This document shows, piece after piece, positions 1 through 8,259 of a stretch of DNA of 64,000 nt. The stretch's first letter is position 1; each line of letters begins with the position of its first letter. The notes beneath the pieces are model-generated. The model was not told the origin of the DNA and ran no database searches. It saw only the letters and a list, made by a program, of their open reading frames with translations. Position numbers and translations under genes: made by a program. Location of the stretch: NCBI GenBank assembly GCA_045542115.1, contig JAZQKK010000011.1:53079-117078 (forward strand), written 5' to 3'. Source of the DNA: RGIG995 sp045542115 (GTDB lineage Bacteria; Bacillota; Clostridia; Oscillospirales; UBA644).

Positions 1-21
1 CGCTCCTTATGAAAAATACAA

Positions 22-372
22 TTATTCGTCTGCGATTTCCCGGGCAAGCTGCACGATTTCGTAGGCATACTTTTCCTTGCCCTTTTCTAGCAGTTTCTTA
101 TAAATGGGATAATTGATACCGCAACCTACAAGGCCGAGGACCCCGATAAGGATGCCCAGCACCATCCCCGCAAGGCCGGTGCCGATGACCTGCATTGCCA
201 GGCACATTCCCGTGCCGAACACCAGGGCGGACACAATCCCGCAAGTGTAGGTAAAAACCGTGGCGGGGAGTTTGGCCCGGTTGTCCAATTTTTTGAGGGC
301 AATAATTTTCGAATTGTCCTTGGGTGCATAATCCTTTGCAATTGCTTCTGCTAAAATTTTGTCTGTGTTCAT
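22..372 (-). CDS. small two-helix membrane protein, function unknown
   Basis: This 116-residue protein is not recognised as a named family. A polar, lysine-rich N-terminus of about 35 residues is followed by two hydrophobic segments (roughly residues 38-60 and 65-88, the second rich in Gly) and a charged C-terminal helix. It therefore looks like an integral membrane protein with both ends on the same side. The start is supported by a GGAGG ribosome binding site just upstream on the minus strand. It stands alone, divergent from nothing recognisable, and shares its strand with the next two genes. No catalytic motif is visible. Confidence 0.6.
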   Translation of the reverse strand: MNTDKILAEAIAKDYAPKDNSKIIALKKLDNRAKLPATVFTYTCGIVSALVFGTGMCLAMQVIGTGLAGMVLGILIGVLGLVGCGINYPIYKKLLEKGKEKYAYEIVQLAREIADE

Positions 373-483
373 TGTTCGAACCTCCTTTGATTATGTGGCT
401 TTATTGTACCACACCGAAGCGGAGATTGGAACAACACGAAGGGGGAGATGTGTTGATTTGGAGCTGAAACTGTAAAAAACGGC

Positions 484-1395
484 TTACTTTTCCTCGCGGT
501 TTCGTTGTTTTTTTGGGAAAATCGGCTCGTCTGAGGAGCAGAGCCAGGCTCCTATCGCCATCAGGCCGAGGGCGATAAAAAAGGTATAAGGGGGCAGTTC
601 CCGGAAGATGATTAGGGAAAGAAAGGCTCCGAAAAAGGGGGCAATGGCGTAATAGGCGCTGGTGCGGGCCGCACCGAGGTACCGCTGGGCGTGAACGTAG
701 AAAAAGATGCTCAGTCCGTAGGCCACACAGCCCACTCCGAGGACCGGAAGAATACTCCAAAGGTGGGTAATTCTTTCGCCGATGACCAAGCCGATGATGA
801 CCGAGCCGAGGCCGGAGAAAATCCCTTTGAGCAATACGATTTCCAGTGGGTCTTTGGAAGAAAGTTTCCGGGTGCAGTTGTTTTCGACACCCCAGCAGAC
901 GCAGGCCAGAAGAATAAACAAAGACCCCACGGAAAATCGAAATCCGGACAGGTCTTCCAGGGACAAAAGGGCGCAGGACACGACTACAAATCCGATGCCG
1001 AACCACAGCCGTTTGCTGATGCGTTCCCGGAATATCATCAGGGCAATCAGGGCGGTCGCCACGATTTCAAAGTTGTTCAGCAGAGATGCGTTCGCCGCCG
1101 TGGTATGGGAAAGACCGAGCAGTAAAAAAATGGGGGCGGCAATGTCCAGAACAATCATTGCAACGGTGTATGGGAGGTCGGATCTCGTGATTTTTTCCTC
1201 GGTCCGCTCCTGTTTTTTCCATTTTCGGATTCCGGCCACGACACCCATACCAAGTCCGGCGCCAAGGTATAAAAATCCTGCCATCAACGTGGAGGGCATA
1301 TAGTCCAAAAGCAGTTTAGAAAAGGGGGAGTTTACGGCGTACAGCGCCGCGGCAAGCATTGCCAATGCAATCCCCATTGAGTTTGATTTTTTCAT
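484..1395 (-). CDS. EamA/DMT-family exporter
   Basis: About 303 residues with ten hydrophobic helices arranged as two EamA-like halves, the layout of drug/metabolite transporters (RhaT/YdcZ-type permeases). The N-terminal half contains the typical 'AALYAVNSPFSKLLLDYM' segment after the first helix and the C-terminal half ends in a long helix followed by a short basic tail. The substrate cannot be predicted. The start at 1395 is preferred over longer in-frame options because AGGA lies eight bases upstream of this ATG; the extra N-terminal residues of the longer ORF are not membrane-like. It probably exports a small metabolite across the cytoplasmic membrane. Confidence 0.8.
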   Translation of the reverse strand: MKKSNSMGIALAMLAAALYAVNSPFSKLLLDYMPSTLMAGFLYLGAGLGMGVVAGIRKWKKQERTEEKITRSDLPYTVAMIVLDIAAPIFLLLGLSHTTAANASLLNNFEIVATALIALMIFRERISKRLWFGIGFVVVSCALLSLEDLSGFRFSVGSLFILLACVCWGVENNCTRKLSSKDPLEIVLLKGIFSGLGSVIIGLVIGERITHLWSILPVLGVGCVAYGLSIFFYVHAQRYLGAARTSAYYAIAPFFGAFLSLIIFRELPPYTFFIALGLMAIGAWLCSSDEPIFPKKQRNREEK

Positions 1396-1452
1396 TGTTT
1401 TTTCCTGCATTTTTTGTTTTGCCGTTGCAACGTCGGGGAACAACGGTTCCGG

Positions 1453-1483
1453 AATAAAAGTGCCCTGCCGTTTGGCAGGGCAC
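1453..1483 (-). terminator. intrinsic terminator of the lipoprotein gene
   Basis: A 10-bp perfect stem (1460-1469 with 1474-1483, loop GTTT) is followed on the minus strand by a T-rich tract (TTTTATT). It lies just after the stop codon of the gene at 1500-2669. Confidence 0.75.
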
Positions 1484-1499
1484 GGAATTTTGCACTTCC

Positions 1500-2669
1500 T
1501 TACCGGTAGTCCTTGGTGAAAGGTTGGACTTTGTAGAATTCCCGGTGGTCGGTATCAAAGACGATGTCTACCGATTCGTCCACGACCTTCTTTACCTTAC
1601 CTTCGGACAGTTTCCGAATGATGACACGGAATCCGTCGCAGGACCAGTCGTGGGTGGTGTTTTCGGTCATCGAAGAAATGGTTTCCACCACCGTCCCGTC
1701 GGGGAAGGAGGCGATCCCCTTGATGTTGGTCTTCGCGGTCAGGGTAGTGGCTCTGGGGTAGTTGCGGGTCAGCGTTTCGGTCTCCGAATCAAAGATCCAC
1801 ATATACCGAGCGGAGGAAACCCAGTATTTTCCGGGTTCTCCGTAGATGGGGGAAAGGGCGTGGCCGCCGGCTTCTTCTTCTTTCCCTTTATTGCTGTTTG
1901 TAAAGGTCGCGCCGGAGCCGTTGATGCGGGAAAGTTTCGCGTTTTCTTTGCCCATATTGGAAATCAATACCTGATACACGCCAACGTCTTCCAGAACCCA
2001 CAGACATTCCAGGTCAGGGTCCCAGCTCACGCCGTGGCACCACAGGCTGGGGATGGACGTGGTGGGCTTCGTGATTCCGGCAGAAAGGGGAACGTAGGCT
2101 AACTTCCCGGGGTCGCTGGAACAAGCCACGACCACGTCGCCGTTGGGAAGCATTTCAATGGAGTGAGGGCCTTCGCCCACTTGATATTCCCACAGCAGGG
2201 ATTTTTCTTCGTAGTCGATCACCCCGGCCCAACCGGAGGAAGAGCAAGCGATGATGACGTCTTTCTTGTAATAAGGAGAATAGCGGAATTTGGCAGAGTC
2301 AAGTCCCGCACCGGGTTTGATTTTACAGTTGGGGTCGTCGTCAGAATCCCATTCCCACACCACGATTCCCCGCATAGAATCGTTTTTCAGAAGTTCGAAA
2401 TCTCCTTCACAGGCGTTCAGGTCAAAGACGACGACGCTATGATTGGTGATGTCGGTGGCAAGGAACTTGTGTTCCATATCGTCGTCCCAAATCTGGAATT
2501 CTCCCTGTTCGTCGTTCTTGTCGGAAGAATCGTTCCCGCCCTGGGAGGCGTTTGCGTCCGCAGAAGAATCCGCCCCGGCGGCGCTGTCGGTGGGGACTTC
2601 CGTTTCCCCGCAGGCCACAAGACCGAACGTCAGAAGAAGACAAAGGATGAGTGCTAACAGTCGTTTCAT
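1500..2669 (-). CDS. DUF6528-like lipoprotein with beta-propeller-type repeats
   Basis: 389 residues. The N-terminus is a lipoprotein signal (lipobox LVAC, Cys at about residue 20), followed by an acidic, Ser/Asp/Gly-rich linker of about 40 residues that would span the outer layers. The rest shows repeated strands such as 'GVIDYEEKSLLWEYQVG', 'HSIEMLPNGDVVVACSSD' and 'LECLWVLEDVGVYQ', which is the pattern of a YVTN/WD-like beta-propeller; the closest family I recall is DUF6528. The protein is probably surface-attached; its ligand is unknown. A TTGACA-17-TAAAAT promoter lies 34 bases or more upstream and a terminator directly downstream, so it is monocistronic. Confidence 0.7.
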   Translation of the reverse strand: MKRLLALILCLLLTFGLVACGETEVPTDSAAGADSSADANASQGGNDSSDKNDEQGEFQIWDDDMEHKFLATDITNHSVVVFDLNACEGDFELLKNDSMRGIVVWEWDSDDDPNCKIKPGAGLDSAKFRYSPYYKKDVIIACSSSGWAGVIDYEEKSLLWEYQVGEGPHSIEMLPNGDVVVACSSDPGKLAYVPLSAGITKPTTSIPSLWCHGVSWDPDLECLWVLEDVGVYQVLISNMGKENAKLSRINGSGATFTNSNKGKEEEAGGHALSPIYGEPGKYWVSSARYMWIFDSETETLTRNYPRATTLTAKTNIKGIASFPDGTVVETISSMTENTTHDWSCDGFRVIIRKLSEGKVKKVVDESVDIVFDTDHREFYKVQPFTKDYR

Positions 2670-2702
2670 AACAATACCTCTTTTTCTGTTTTATGTATCT
2701 CT

Positions 2703-2731
2703 ATTTTACACGATTTTCGTCGCTTTGTCAA
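2703..2731 (-). promoter_or_regulatory. sigma-A-type promoter for the lipoprotein gene
   Basis: On the minus strand, TTGACA (2731-2726) and TAAAAT (2708-2703) are separated by 17 bases, directly upstream of the lipoprotein gene that starts at 2669. Confidence 0.7.
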
Positions 2732-2824
2732 TAGGTTTTCTTTCCTTTTTGGTTATCAAATTTCATTAAACGGCGACCCCCCCCGGATTTTGTCAGTATA
2801 ATTCTAAAATTTTTATGAACTATC

Positions 2825-2853
2825 TTGACATTTCTTTTGAAATAAGGTATAAT
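2825..2853 (+). promoter_or_regulatory. consensus promoter of rpsF-ssb-rpsR
   Basis: TTGACA at 2825-2830 and TATAAT at 2848-2853, 17 bases apart: a perfect sigma-A consensus. It would give a leader of about 100 bases before rpsF. Confidence 0.85.
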
Positions 2854-2893
2854 ACCCTGTACTGACGGAATAAGTCCGTGAGTCTGTTTCCTT

Positions 2894-2915
2894 GCCCACG
2901 GGAGAAACCGCGGGC
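2894..2915 (+). promoter_or_regulatory. hairpin in the rpsF leader, possible S6:S18 autoregulatory site
   Basis: An 8-bp stem with one mismatch (2894-2901 with 2908-2915) encloses a GAGAAA loop whose 3' side begins with CCG. Many bacteria carry an S6:S18-binding structure with an essential CCG in this leader. That this is such a site is inferred from position and shape only. Confidence 0.3.
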
Positions 2916-2958
2916 CTTACAGGCGAATTTCGCCGAGTCCATAAGGAGGTATGAAAGA

Positions 2959-3255
2959 ATGACTGCCAAGTACGAAACCGTATTCGCTCTCAGCCTGAAA
3001 ACTTACGCTGACGAGGAAGCTCTGAACGGTGCCGTGGAGAAATTCAAGAAATTGATGACCGACAACGGTGCGACTATCGACAACGTCGACGTTTGGGGCA
3101 AGAAGAGAATGGCTTACGCCGTGAATTATGAGACCGACGCTTACTATGTTCTCATCAACTTCACCGCTGACGTCACCTTCCCCAAAGAGCTGGAACGTAA
3201 TTACCGTATTACCGACGGCGTGCTCCGTTCTCTCGTTGTGAGAACCGACAAATAA
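2959..3255 (+). CDS. rpsF: 30S ribosomal protein S6
   Basis: 98 residues, the normal length for S6. The sequence begins 'TAKYETVFALSLK' and contains 'VWGKKRMAYAVNYE' and 'RNYRITDGVLRSLVVR', hallmarks of the family. S6 binds S18 in the platform of the small ribosomal subunit. The start at 2959 follows AAGGAGGT at a good distance; an earlier ATG at 2951 runs into a stop after two codons, and the longer in-frame extension upstream is leader sequence. It is the first gene of the classic rpsF-ssb-rpsR operon. Confidence 0.97.
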   Translation: MTAKYETVFALSLKTYADEEALNGAVEKFKKLMTDNGATIDNVDVWGKKRMAYAVNYETDAYYVLINFTADVTFPKELERNYRITDGVLRSLVVRTDK

Positions 3256-3294
3256 GCACACAAAAAACACATCCCGAAAGGAGCGATTCCGCAT

Positions 3295-3750
3295 ATGAAT
3301 ATTAACAAAGTGATTCTGATGGGCCGACTCACCGCAGACCCCGAACTGAAAACATCTGCAAACAACGTCTCCATTGTACAGTTCACCGTTGCCGTGAATC
3401 GCAAATACGTCAGTAAGGATTCCAACGAACGCCAGGTCGACTTTATCGACTGTACCGCGTTCAATCGGAACGCCGACTTTTTGAGCAAGTACTTCCGCAA
3501 AGGTTCTTCCATCATCGTCTTTGGGAACATCCAGGTCGACCAGTGGAAGGACAAGGAAGGCCACAGCCGGCGTACCGTTCGCGTCATCGTAGACGAATTG
3601 CAGTTCGGTGAATCCAAGAACCGCGATTCCTCCGCTTCCGCCGCAATGCCCACGGCCGGTGACCGGGAAGGCTTCTCCAACGCATCCAACGCCGATTTCT
3701 TCTCCGACATTAAGGACGTGGACGGAAACGATGCTGAGTTGCCCTTCTAA
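3295..3750 (+). CDS. ssb: single-stranded DNA-binding protein
   Basis: 151 residues. Residues 1-105 form the OB-fold, opening 'MNINKVILMGRLTADPELK' and containing 'VDFIDCTAFNRNADFLSKYF' and 'GNIQVDQWKDKEG'. A short flexible linker leads to the acidic tip ending DAELPF, the docking tail for replication and repair proteins. The protein coats single-stranded DNA as a tetramer during replication, repair and recombination. It sits between rpsF and rpsR, as in most Firmicutes, and has its own AAAGGAG ribosome binding site. Confidence 0.97.
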   Translation: MNINKVILMGRLTADPELKTSANNVSIVQFTVAVNRKYVSKDSNERQVDFIDCTAFNRNADFLSKYFRKGSSIIVFGNIQVDQWKDKEGHSRRTVRVIVDELQFGESKNRDSSASAAMPTAGDREGFSNASNADFFSDIKDVDGNDAELPF

Positions 3751-3788
3751 GGGAAGCGACTTTGAATTTACGAAAGGAGATTTCCAAA

Positions 3789-4085
3789 ATGGAGAATAAT
3801 AACGTAGCTCCCGTTCAGGCTCCCGCCGCTGCTCCCGCAGAACGCGCTGAAAGAGCCCCCCGGGACTTCAAGAGAAAGCCCCGCAAGAAGGTCTGCCAGT
3901 TCTGTGCCGACCCCAACTGCACCATCGATTACAAAGACGTTGCAAAATTGCGTAAGTTTATGAGCGAAAGAGGCAAGATTCTGCCCCGCCGCGTCACCGC
4001 TACTTGCGCTTACCATCAGAGAGCTCTGACTGAGGCCATCAAACGTGCCCGTCAGCTGGGACTTCTGCCCTACTCTGCCGACTGA
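3789..4085 (+). CDS. rpsR: 30S ribosomal protein S18
   Basis: 98 residues. An N-terminal extension of about 35 residues rich in Ala, Pro and Arg precedes the S18 core, which includes 'KKVCQFCADPNC', 'YKDVAKLRKFMSERGKILPRR' and 'CAYHQRALTEAIKRAR'. The Cys-x2-Cys-x4-Cys spacing suggests a metal-binding version of S18. The start at 3789 has AAAGGAGA eight bases upstream; the longer ORF start at 3762 has no ribosome binding site. Last gene of the operon, followed at once by a terminator. Confidence 0.96.
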   Translation: MENNNVAPVQAPAAAPAERAERAPRDFKRKPRKKVCQFCADPNCTIDYKDVAKLRKFMSERGKILPRRVTATCAYHQRALTEAIKRARQLGLLPYSAD

Positions 4086-4102
4086 TTTTTTCAGCAAATT
4101 CA

Positions 4103-4136
4103 AAGAGAGACCTTTGCAAAGGTCTCTCTTTTTTAT
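4103..4136 (+). terminator. intrinsic terminator after rpsR
   Basis: A palindrome of 13-bp arms (4103-4115 and 4118-4130) is followed by TTTTATTT. It can also serve the converging minus-strand operon that ends at 4150. Confidence 0.85.
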
Positions 4137-4149
4137 TTGGTTTGCAACG

Positions 4150-4599
4150 TTATTCCGTCACTTCCACGATGCCGTTTTCTTTTACCGAAATGGTCATTCC
4201 GTCCTTGACGTAGTTTAGAAACTCTTCTCCCAGAGAATCGACTACGGGCATCGTGACTCCGTCCACCCAAACGTCGGCCAACACCGCACCGGCGGCGGCC
4301 AAAGAGTCGATGGGGTTTGCAAACAACATACAGGCGGGGTTTTTCTTCATCGAGCAAGCGCAGTACAGAACCAATCCCCCGGTGGTGGAACCGATGGTCT
4401 GGGGCAGGCACAACGCCTTGCCCAGCAAGGGTTTCCCGTACAGCTGCCGGTTGCTCTGGTCTCCGCATTTCACTTCTTTATCTCCGAATTGCAACGCCAT
4501 CTGGAACGAAGCAAGGGTGTTGAATCCTTCGGTGGTGACGACGGCTTCGGCGGTGACTTGACCGGGGGTTACCACCCGTCCTTGAAACTGTTTCATCAT
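4150..4599 (-). CDS. aconitase X small (swivel) subunit
   Basis: 149 residues matching the swivelling domain of aconitase X (formerly DUF126). The sequence contains 'GRVVTPGQVTAEAVVT' near the N-terminus and 'LPQTIGSTTGGLVLY' in the middle, the conserved Gly-Ser-Thr segment expected near the active site. It pairs with the large subunit encoded just upstream, with which it overlaps by four bases (ATGA), so the two are probably translated together as a heterodimer. Characterised members dehydrate cis-3-hydroxy-L-proline or mevalonate 5-phosphate; which substrate applies here is unknown. Confidence 0.85.
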   Translation of the reverse strand: MMKQFQGRVVTPGQVTAEAVVTTEGFNTLASFQMALQFGDKEVKCGDQSNRQLYGKPLLGKALCLPQTIGSTTGGLVLYCACSMKKNPACMLFANPIDSLAAAGAVLADVWVDGVTMPVVDSLGEEFLNYVKDGMTISVKENGIVEVTE

Positions 4600-5870
4600 T
4601 TCGTTCCTCCTGTAATGGTTTCGAGAATTTCGGCGTCGGTGTAGTACCGGGCGCTGGTGTAGGTGCGCAGTTTATTGGAAGAGGTGATGACCGGCATTTT
4701 TTTGCAAAGAGGATTGTTCATATACATCAGCGGGCAGATGTAAGAGGTGATAACGCCGGTCTTTTTCAGCCGTTCTGCGTATTCGGTCTCGGCAAAAGCC
4801 CGAAGAACGCCGGGAGCGGCGGTGAAAACGGTGGGAATGACGACCTTCTTTTTGCCGTTCTTGTTCAGGGATTCTTCCAGATTCACCGTCCAGGTCTTCA
4901 ACTGTTCCAACGAAAGATGGGGACAGCCAACGAAACAGAGTTTGGGGGTGGCGTCGGGATTTTTCCAGATGACGGGATAGTTCTTTTGTACCCGTTCCAG
5001 TTCTGCATCGTCAATGATATATTCCTTCGCCCCGTCGGCAATCAGACTTTCCCCCGATTCCACGGCTTCCGGGGTGAGGTTGGCAATGTGATACAGACCG
5101 ACCGCTCCGTTGGATGCGGTGGCGGCGCCGAAATCTTTCAGGTAAGCGCAGGCGGCGTCGTTTAATTCCGTGCCCAGCCATTGGTCCAGTCCCACCACGT
5201 AGGGGACGTCTTCCATTACCTTCATTCCGATGGCAGAGCCCAGCAGTTGGGCTTCGGGTTTTTTCGTGGTCTGAATTTTGACCACCCACGTTGCCTTCCG
5301 GCCTTCGTCGGTGAGAAGCCCGAAGTAGGGAACGTATCCCACGATGGACCCCATAATGTCAATAATTCCGGAGTTGCGGTTGCACCGCGCTCCCAGCACC
5401 GAGTTTGCGTAGACAACGGCACTGGATTCCGCCCAGGAAAGAACGTCTCCTTTCTTGGGCTTGTTGCCCACCTCGTCCATATAACACGTACAGGTGAAGG
5501 CGTCTTCGTTCAAAAGCCCCAATTTGTTCAACTGTTCTTCGTAAAAGCCCTGTTTTGTATACATAAACTTATTGAAGACCAGATTTTGCAGAAGATTTGC
5601 GGGAACGTTTTTGTCGATGGGGCGGGGGTCCACGGAAAATTTCTGCCCCGAAACCACGTCGGCGTCCAACAGTTGCTGCATCAGATCGTACACGGGGGAC
5701 ATTACTTTCAGCCCGAAGGAGGTGACCAGGTGGTTGTAATCGGAGGTGATGGGAACCAATTTTTCTGCGCCGAAGGCGTCTCCGTACATCACCAGGGTTT
5801 TCATTACTTTTCCAAGAGTTTCTCCCCGTTTTCCGTCCAGAATCTCTTGCTGTTCTTTGGTAAGTATCAT
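4596..5870 (-). CDS. aconitase X large catalytic subunit
   Basis: 424 residues matching the aconitase X catalytic domain (formerly DUF521). Three cysteines in conserved surroundings, C163 ('LGARCNRNSG'), C316 ('CFVGCPHLSL') and C379 ('SYICPLMYM'), fit the three ligands of an iron-sulfur cluster. The enzyme class carries out a dehydration on a hydroxy acid or hydroxy-amino acid. The gene starts about 30 bases after the end of the enoate-reductase-like gene upstream and overlaps the small subunit downstream. The substrate is not clear: no proline racemase or ketimine reductase gene is nearby, so the hydroxyproline route is unproven. Confidence 0.85.
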   Translation of the reverse strand: MILTKEQQEILDGKRGETLGKVMKTLVMYGDAFGAEKLVPITSDYNHLVTSFGLKVMSPVYDLMQQLLDADVVSGQKFSVDPRPIDKNVPANLLQNLVFNKFMYTKQGFYEEQLNKLGLLNEDAFTCTCYMDEVGNKPKKGDVLSWAESSAVVYANSVLGARCNRNSGIIDIMGSIVGYVPYFGLLTDEGRKATWVVKIQTTKKPEAQLLGSAIGMKVMEDVPYVVGLDQWLGTELNDAACAYLKDFGAATASNGAVGLYHIANLTPEAVESGESLIADGAKEYIIDDAELERVQKNYPVIWKNPDATPKLCFVGCPHLSLEQLKTWTVNLEESLNKNGKKKVVIPTVFTAAPGVLRAFAETEYAERLKKTGVITSYICPLMYMNNPLCKKMPVITSSNKLRTYTSARYYTDAEILETITGGTK

Positions 5871-5902
5871 AAATAAGACCCTTTCTCAGTTTTTTGTATG
5901 GA

Positions 5903-7972
5903 TTACAGTTTCATCGCCACGTCCCAGGCGCCCCAGATGACCGTCCGCAGATTGCCTACCTTGGCGGCATCTCCGATGACGTGGATATGGCTTGCTTTGG
6001 GGGCTACGGGGGCGGGATTGTACCCCACCGAGAGAATCACCGAATCGGTGTCCACGGTAAAGGTCTTGCCTTCTTTGTCTTTCAGGGTGACGTTGCCGTC
6101 GCCGATTTCACAAAGAGACGTTTCCAGAAAGACGGGAACTTTGTTGGTCTTAAAGAAATCCCGCAGGTAACTGGTGTTAGCAAGGCAGATGCCCTTGGTG
6201 GTGATAAGGTCGTCTTGCATCTCCACGATGACCGGCTTTTTGCCCTTCAAATACAGGTCGTAAGCAATTTCACACCCCGTAAGACCGCCGCCGACGACCA
6301 CCACGTTTTCGCCTACGGGCTTGTTGCCCAGCAGGTAATCTACCGCTTCCACGGCGGTTTCGGCACCCTTGACGGGAATCTTTTTCGCGACCGCCCCGGT
6401 GGCGACGATAATTTCGTCGGCGTCCAGGGATTTCACGTCGTTAACTTCGGTGTTCATCTTCACGTCGATGGGATATTTGGAAAGTTCCCGGATGTACCAG
6501 GTAATCAGGGCTTTGTCTTTTTCTTTAAAGTCGGGCGCCGCTGCGGCAAGAAACACGCCGCCCAATTTGTCGCTCTTTTCGTACAACGTCACCGTATGGC
6601 CCCGTTTCGCGCAAAGAATGGCCGCTTCCATTCCCCCGATACCACCGCCGATGACGGCGATCTTCTTGGCCTTTTTCGCCGGTGCCACCTTGTATTTCTT
6701 CGACTGCATCGTTTCGGGATTCAGAGCACACCGGGCAAGCCCCATCGTATCGGTCAGGTCCTGGGTGTTGGCGTGCCCCTTGGAGGAAGAGAAGTTGAAA
6801 CATCCGGAATGACAGCAGATACAAGGTTTGATGTCTTCCAACCGGTCTTCAATGACCTTGGTGACCCATTGGGGGTCTACCAGGAATTGGCGGGCGACCC
6901 CTACGCCGTCGATGCGACCTTCGGCAACGGCCTTCGCCCCGGTCTCCACGTCCATCCGTCCGGCACAGACCACGGGAATGTCCACGAACTGTTTGATGTG
7001 GGCAACGTCGTCCAGGTTGCAGTTTTCGGGCATATACATCGGGGGATGAGCCCAATACCAGGAGTCGTAGGTGCCGTTGTCGGCGTTGAGCATATCGTAT
7101 CCGGCGTCTTGCAAATATCTGGCGGCCTTTTCGGATTCTTCCATATTCCGGCCCACTTCCACGTAGTCCTCGCCGGGCATTGCCCCTTCGCAGAATCCCT
7201 TCATCTTGGATTCTACCGAATACCGCAGAGAAACGGGATAATCGGTTCCGCAGGCTTCTTTGATTGCCTTGACCACTTCGGCGGCGAACCGATAGCGGTT
7301 TTCAAAACTTCCGCCGTATTCGTCGGTGCGCTTGTTGAAAAATTCAATGGCGAACTGGTCGAGAAGGTAGCCTTCGTGGACCGCGTGGACTTCCACACCG
7401 TCCACCCCGGCGTCTTTGCAGAGTTTTGCCGTTTTTGCGAAAGCCTCGATAATCTCGTGAATCTGTTCCACGGTCATTTCGGGACATTCAATGTCGTGCG
7501 CCCAACGGGATCTCTGGGGGCTGGGGCACGCCAATTCGTGAGACGTGTCGATGATGGGTTTGACCAACGCCCGGGTAAATTTATTCTTGTGCAGCGGGGC
7601 AACCAATTCGGTAATCGCCCAAGACCGGCCCATCCCGGCGGTCAGTTGAACGAACAGTTTCGCCCCCGTTTTATGGATTTCGTCCATAAACTCTTTGAGT
7701 TCTTCAAACATTTTGGGATTCTGCCAGAGCCACTTGCCCCAAAAGGTGTCCCGCAAGGGGGCGATGCCGGGAATAATCAATCCCACGTTGTTGTTCGCCC
7801 GTTCCAGGAAAAGTTTTGCGGCTTCTTTGTCAAAGTGACAGCCGGTCAATTCGAACCATCCGAACAGGGACGTTCCCCCCATCGGACACATTACGATGCG
7901 GTTCTTGATTTCCACGTTGCCGATCTTCCAAGGCGTAAACAGCGCCTCGTACTTTTTATCCGTTTGTTCCAT
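5903..7972 (-). CDS. NADH:flavin oxidoreductase / enoate-reductase family enzyme (FMN, 4Fe-4S, FAD)
   Basis: 689 residues, the usual length of the 2,4-dienoyl-CoA reductase/BaiCD/trimethylamine dehydrogenase group. Residues 1-375 form the FMN TIM barrel ('FTPWKIGNVEIKNRIVMCP', 'AGVDGVEVHAVHEGYLLDQF', 'YGGSFENRYRF'). Cysteines C384, C387, C391 and C415 give the Cx2Cx3C...C pattern of the 4Fe-4S cluster. Two dinucleotide-binding segments follow ('VIGGGIGGMEAAIL' and 'VVVGGGLTGCEIAYDL'). Electrons would pass from NAD(P)H through FAD and Fe-S to FMN. The start at 7972 has AAAGGAG upstream; the longer start at 8047 lies inside the promoter. First gene of the aconitase X operon. Confidence 0.88.
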   Translation of the reverse strand: MEQTDKKYEALFTPWKIGNVEIKNRIVMCPMGGTSLFGWFELTGCHFDKEAAKLFLERANNNVGLIIPGIAPLRDTFWGKWLWQNPKMFEELKEFMDEIHKTGAKLFVQLTAGMGRSWAITELVAPLHKNKFTRALVKPIIDTSHELACPSPQRSRWAHDIECPEMTVEQIHEIIEAFAKTAKLCKDAGVDGVEVHAVHEGYLLDQFAIEFFNKRTDEYGGSFENRYRFAAEVVKAIKEACGTDYPVSLRYSVESKMKGFCEGAMPGEDYVEVGRNMEESEKAARYLQDAGYDMLNADNGTYDSWYWAHPPMYMPENCNLDDVAHIKQFVDIPVVCAGRMDVETGAKAVAEGRIDGVGVARQFLVDPQWVTKVIEDRLEDIKPCICCHSGCFNFSSSKGHANTQDLTDTMGLARCALNPETMQSKKYKVAPAKKAKKIAVIGGGIGGMEAAILCAKRGHTVTLYEKSDKLGGVFLAAAAPDFKEKDKALITWYIRELSKYPIDVKMNTEVNDVKSLDADEIIVATGAVAKKIPVKGAETAVEAVDYLLGNKPVGENVVVVGGGLTGCEIAYDLYLKGKKPVIVEMQDDLITTKGICLANTSYLRDFFKTNKVPVFLETSLCEIGDGNVTLKDKEGKTFTVDTDSVILSVGYNPAPVAPKASHIHVIGDAAKVGNLRTVIWGAWDVAMKL

Positions 7973-8018
7973 AGGAAATGCTCCTTTCTTTCGTTGCCGT
8001 ATAGTTTTTCTTGGTTTC

Positions 8019-8047
8019 AGTATACCATAACCTTCCGGAAATGTCAA
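8019..8047 (-). promoter_or_regulatory. promoter of the enoate reductase-aconitase X operon
   Basis: On the minus strand, TTGACA (8047-8042) and TATACT (8024-8019) are separated by 17 bases, about 47 bases before the start codon at 7972. Confidence 0.8.
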
Positions 8048-8095
8048 CCGTTTCTTTCTCTCAATTTTTTCGGAAGGAGAAGGGAAAATACAAGA

Positions 8096-8135
8096 ACTCT
8101 ACTCCCGGTAGAGAGGGGCGTAGAGTAGTTTTTTT
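8096..8135 (+). terminator. orphan terminator-like hairpin
   Basis: A stem (8096-8106 with about 8114-8126, one bulge) followed by seven T. It points along the plus strand, but no plus-strand gene lies upstream; the neighbouring gene is divergent. Confidence 0.45.
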
Positions 8136-8188
8136 GCAGTTCTACAAGGGGGTCGACGAAGGGGAGAGAACAAAACGAAAACGGTAGG

Positions 8189-8217
8189 TTGCATTTTGCC
8201 GTTGACGGGGATATAAT
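8189..8217 (+). promoter_or_regulatory. promoter of the hemolysin III-family gene
   Basis: TTGCAT (8189-8194) and TATAAT (8212-8217), spacing 17, about 42 bases before the start codon at 8260. Confidence 0.65.
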
Positions 8218-8259
8218 AATCCTGTCAAACACGCAACCCGCCGACGAAAGGATAATTTT

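Noticed and set aside
5894..8128. 744-codon plus-strand frame opposite the enoate-reductase-like gene
   Set aside because: Antisense of a clear Fe-S flavoprotein gene; no start signals and no recognisable domain.
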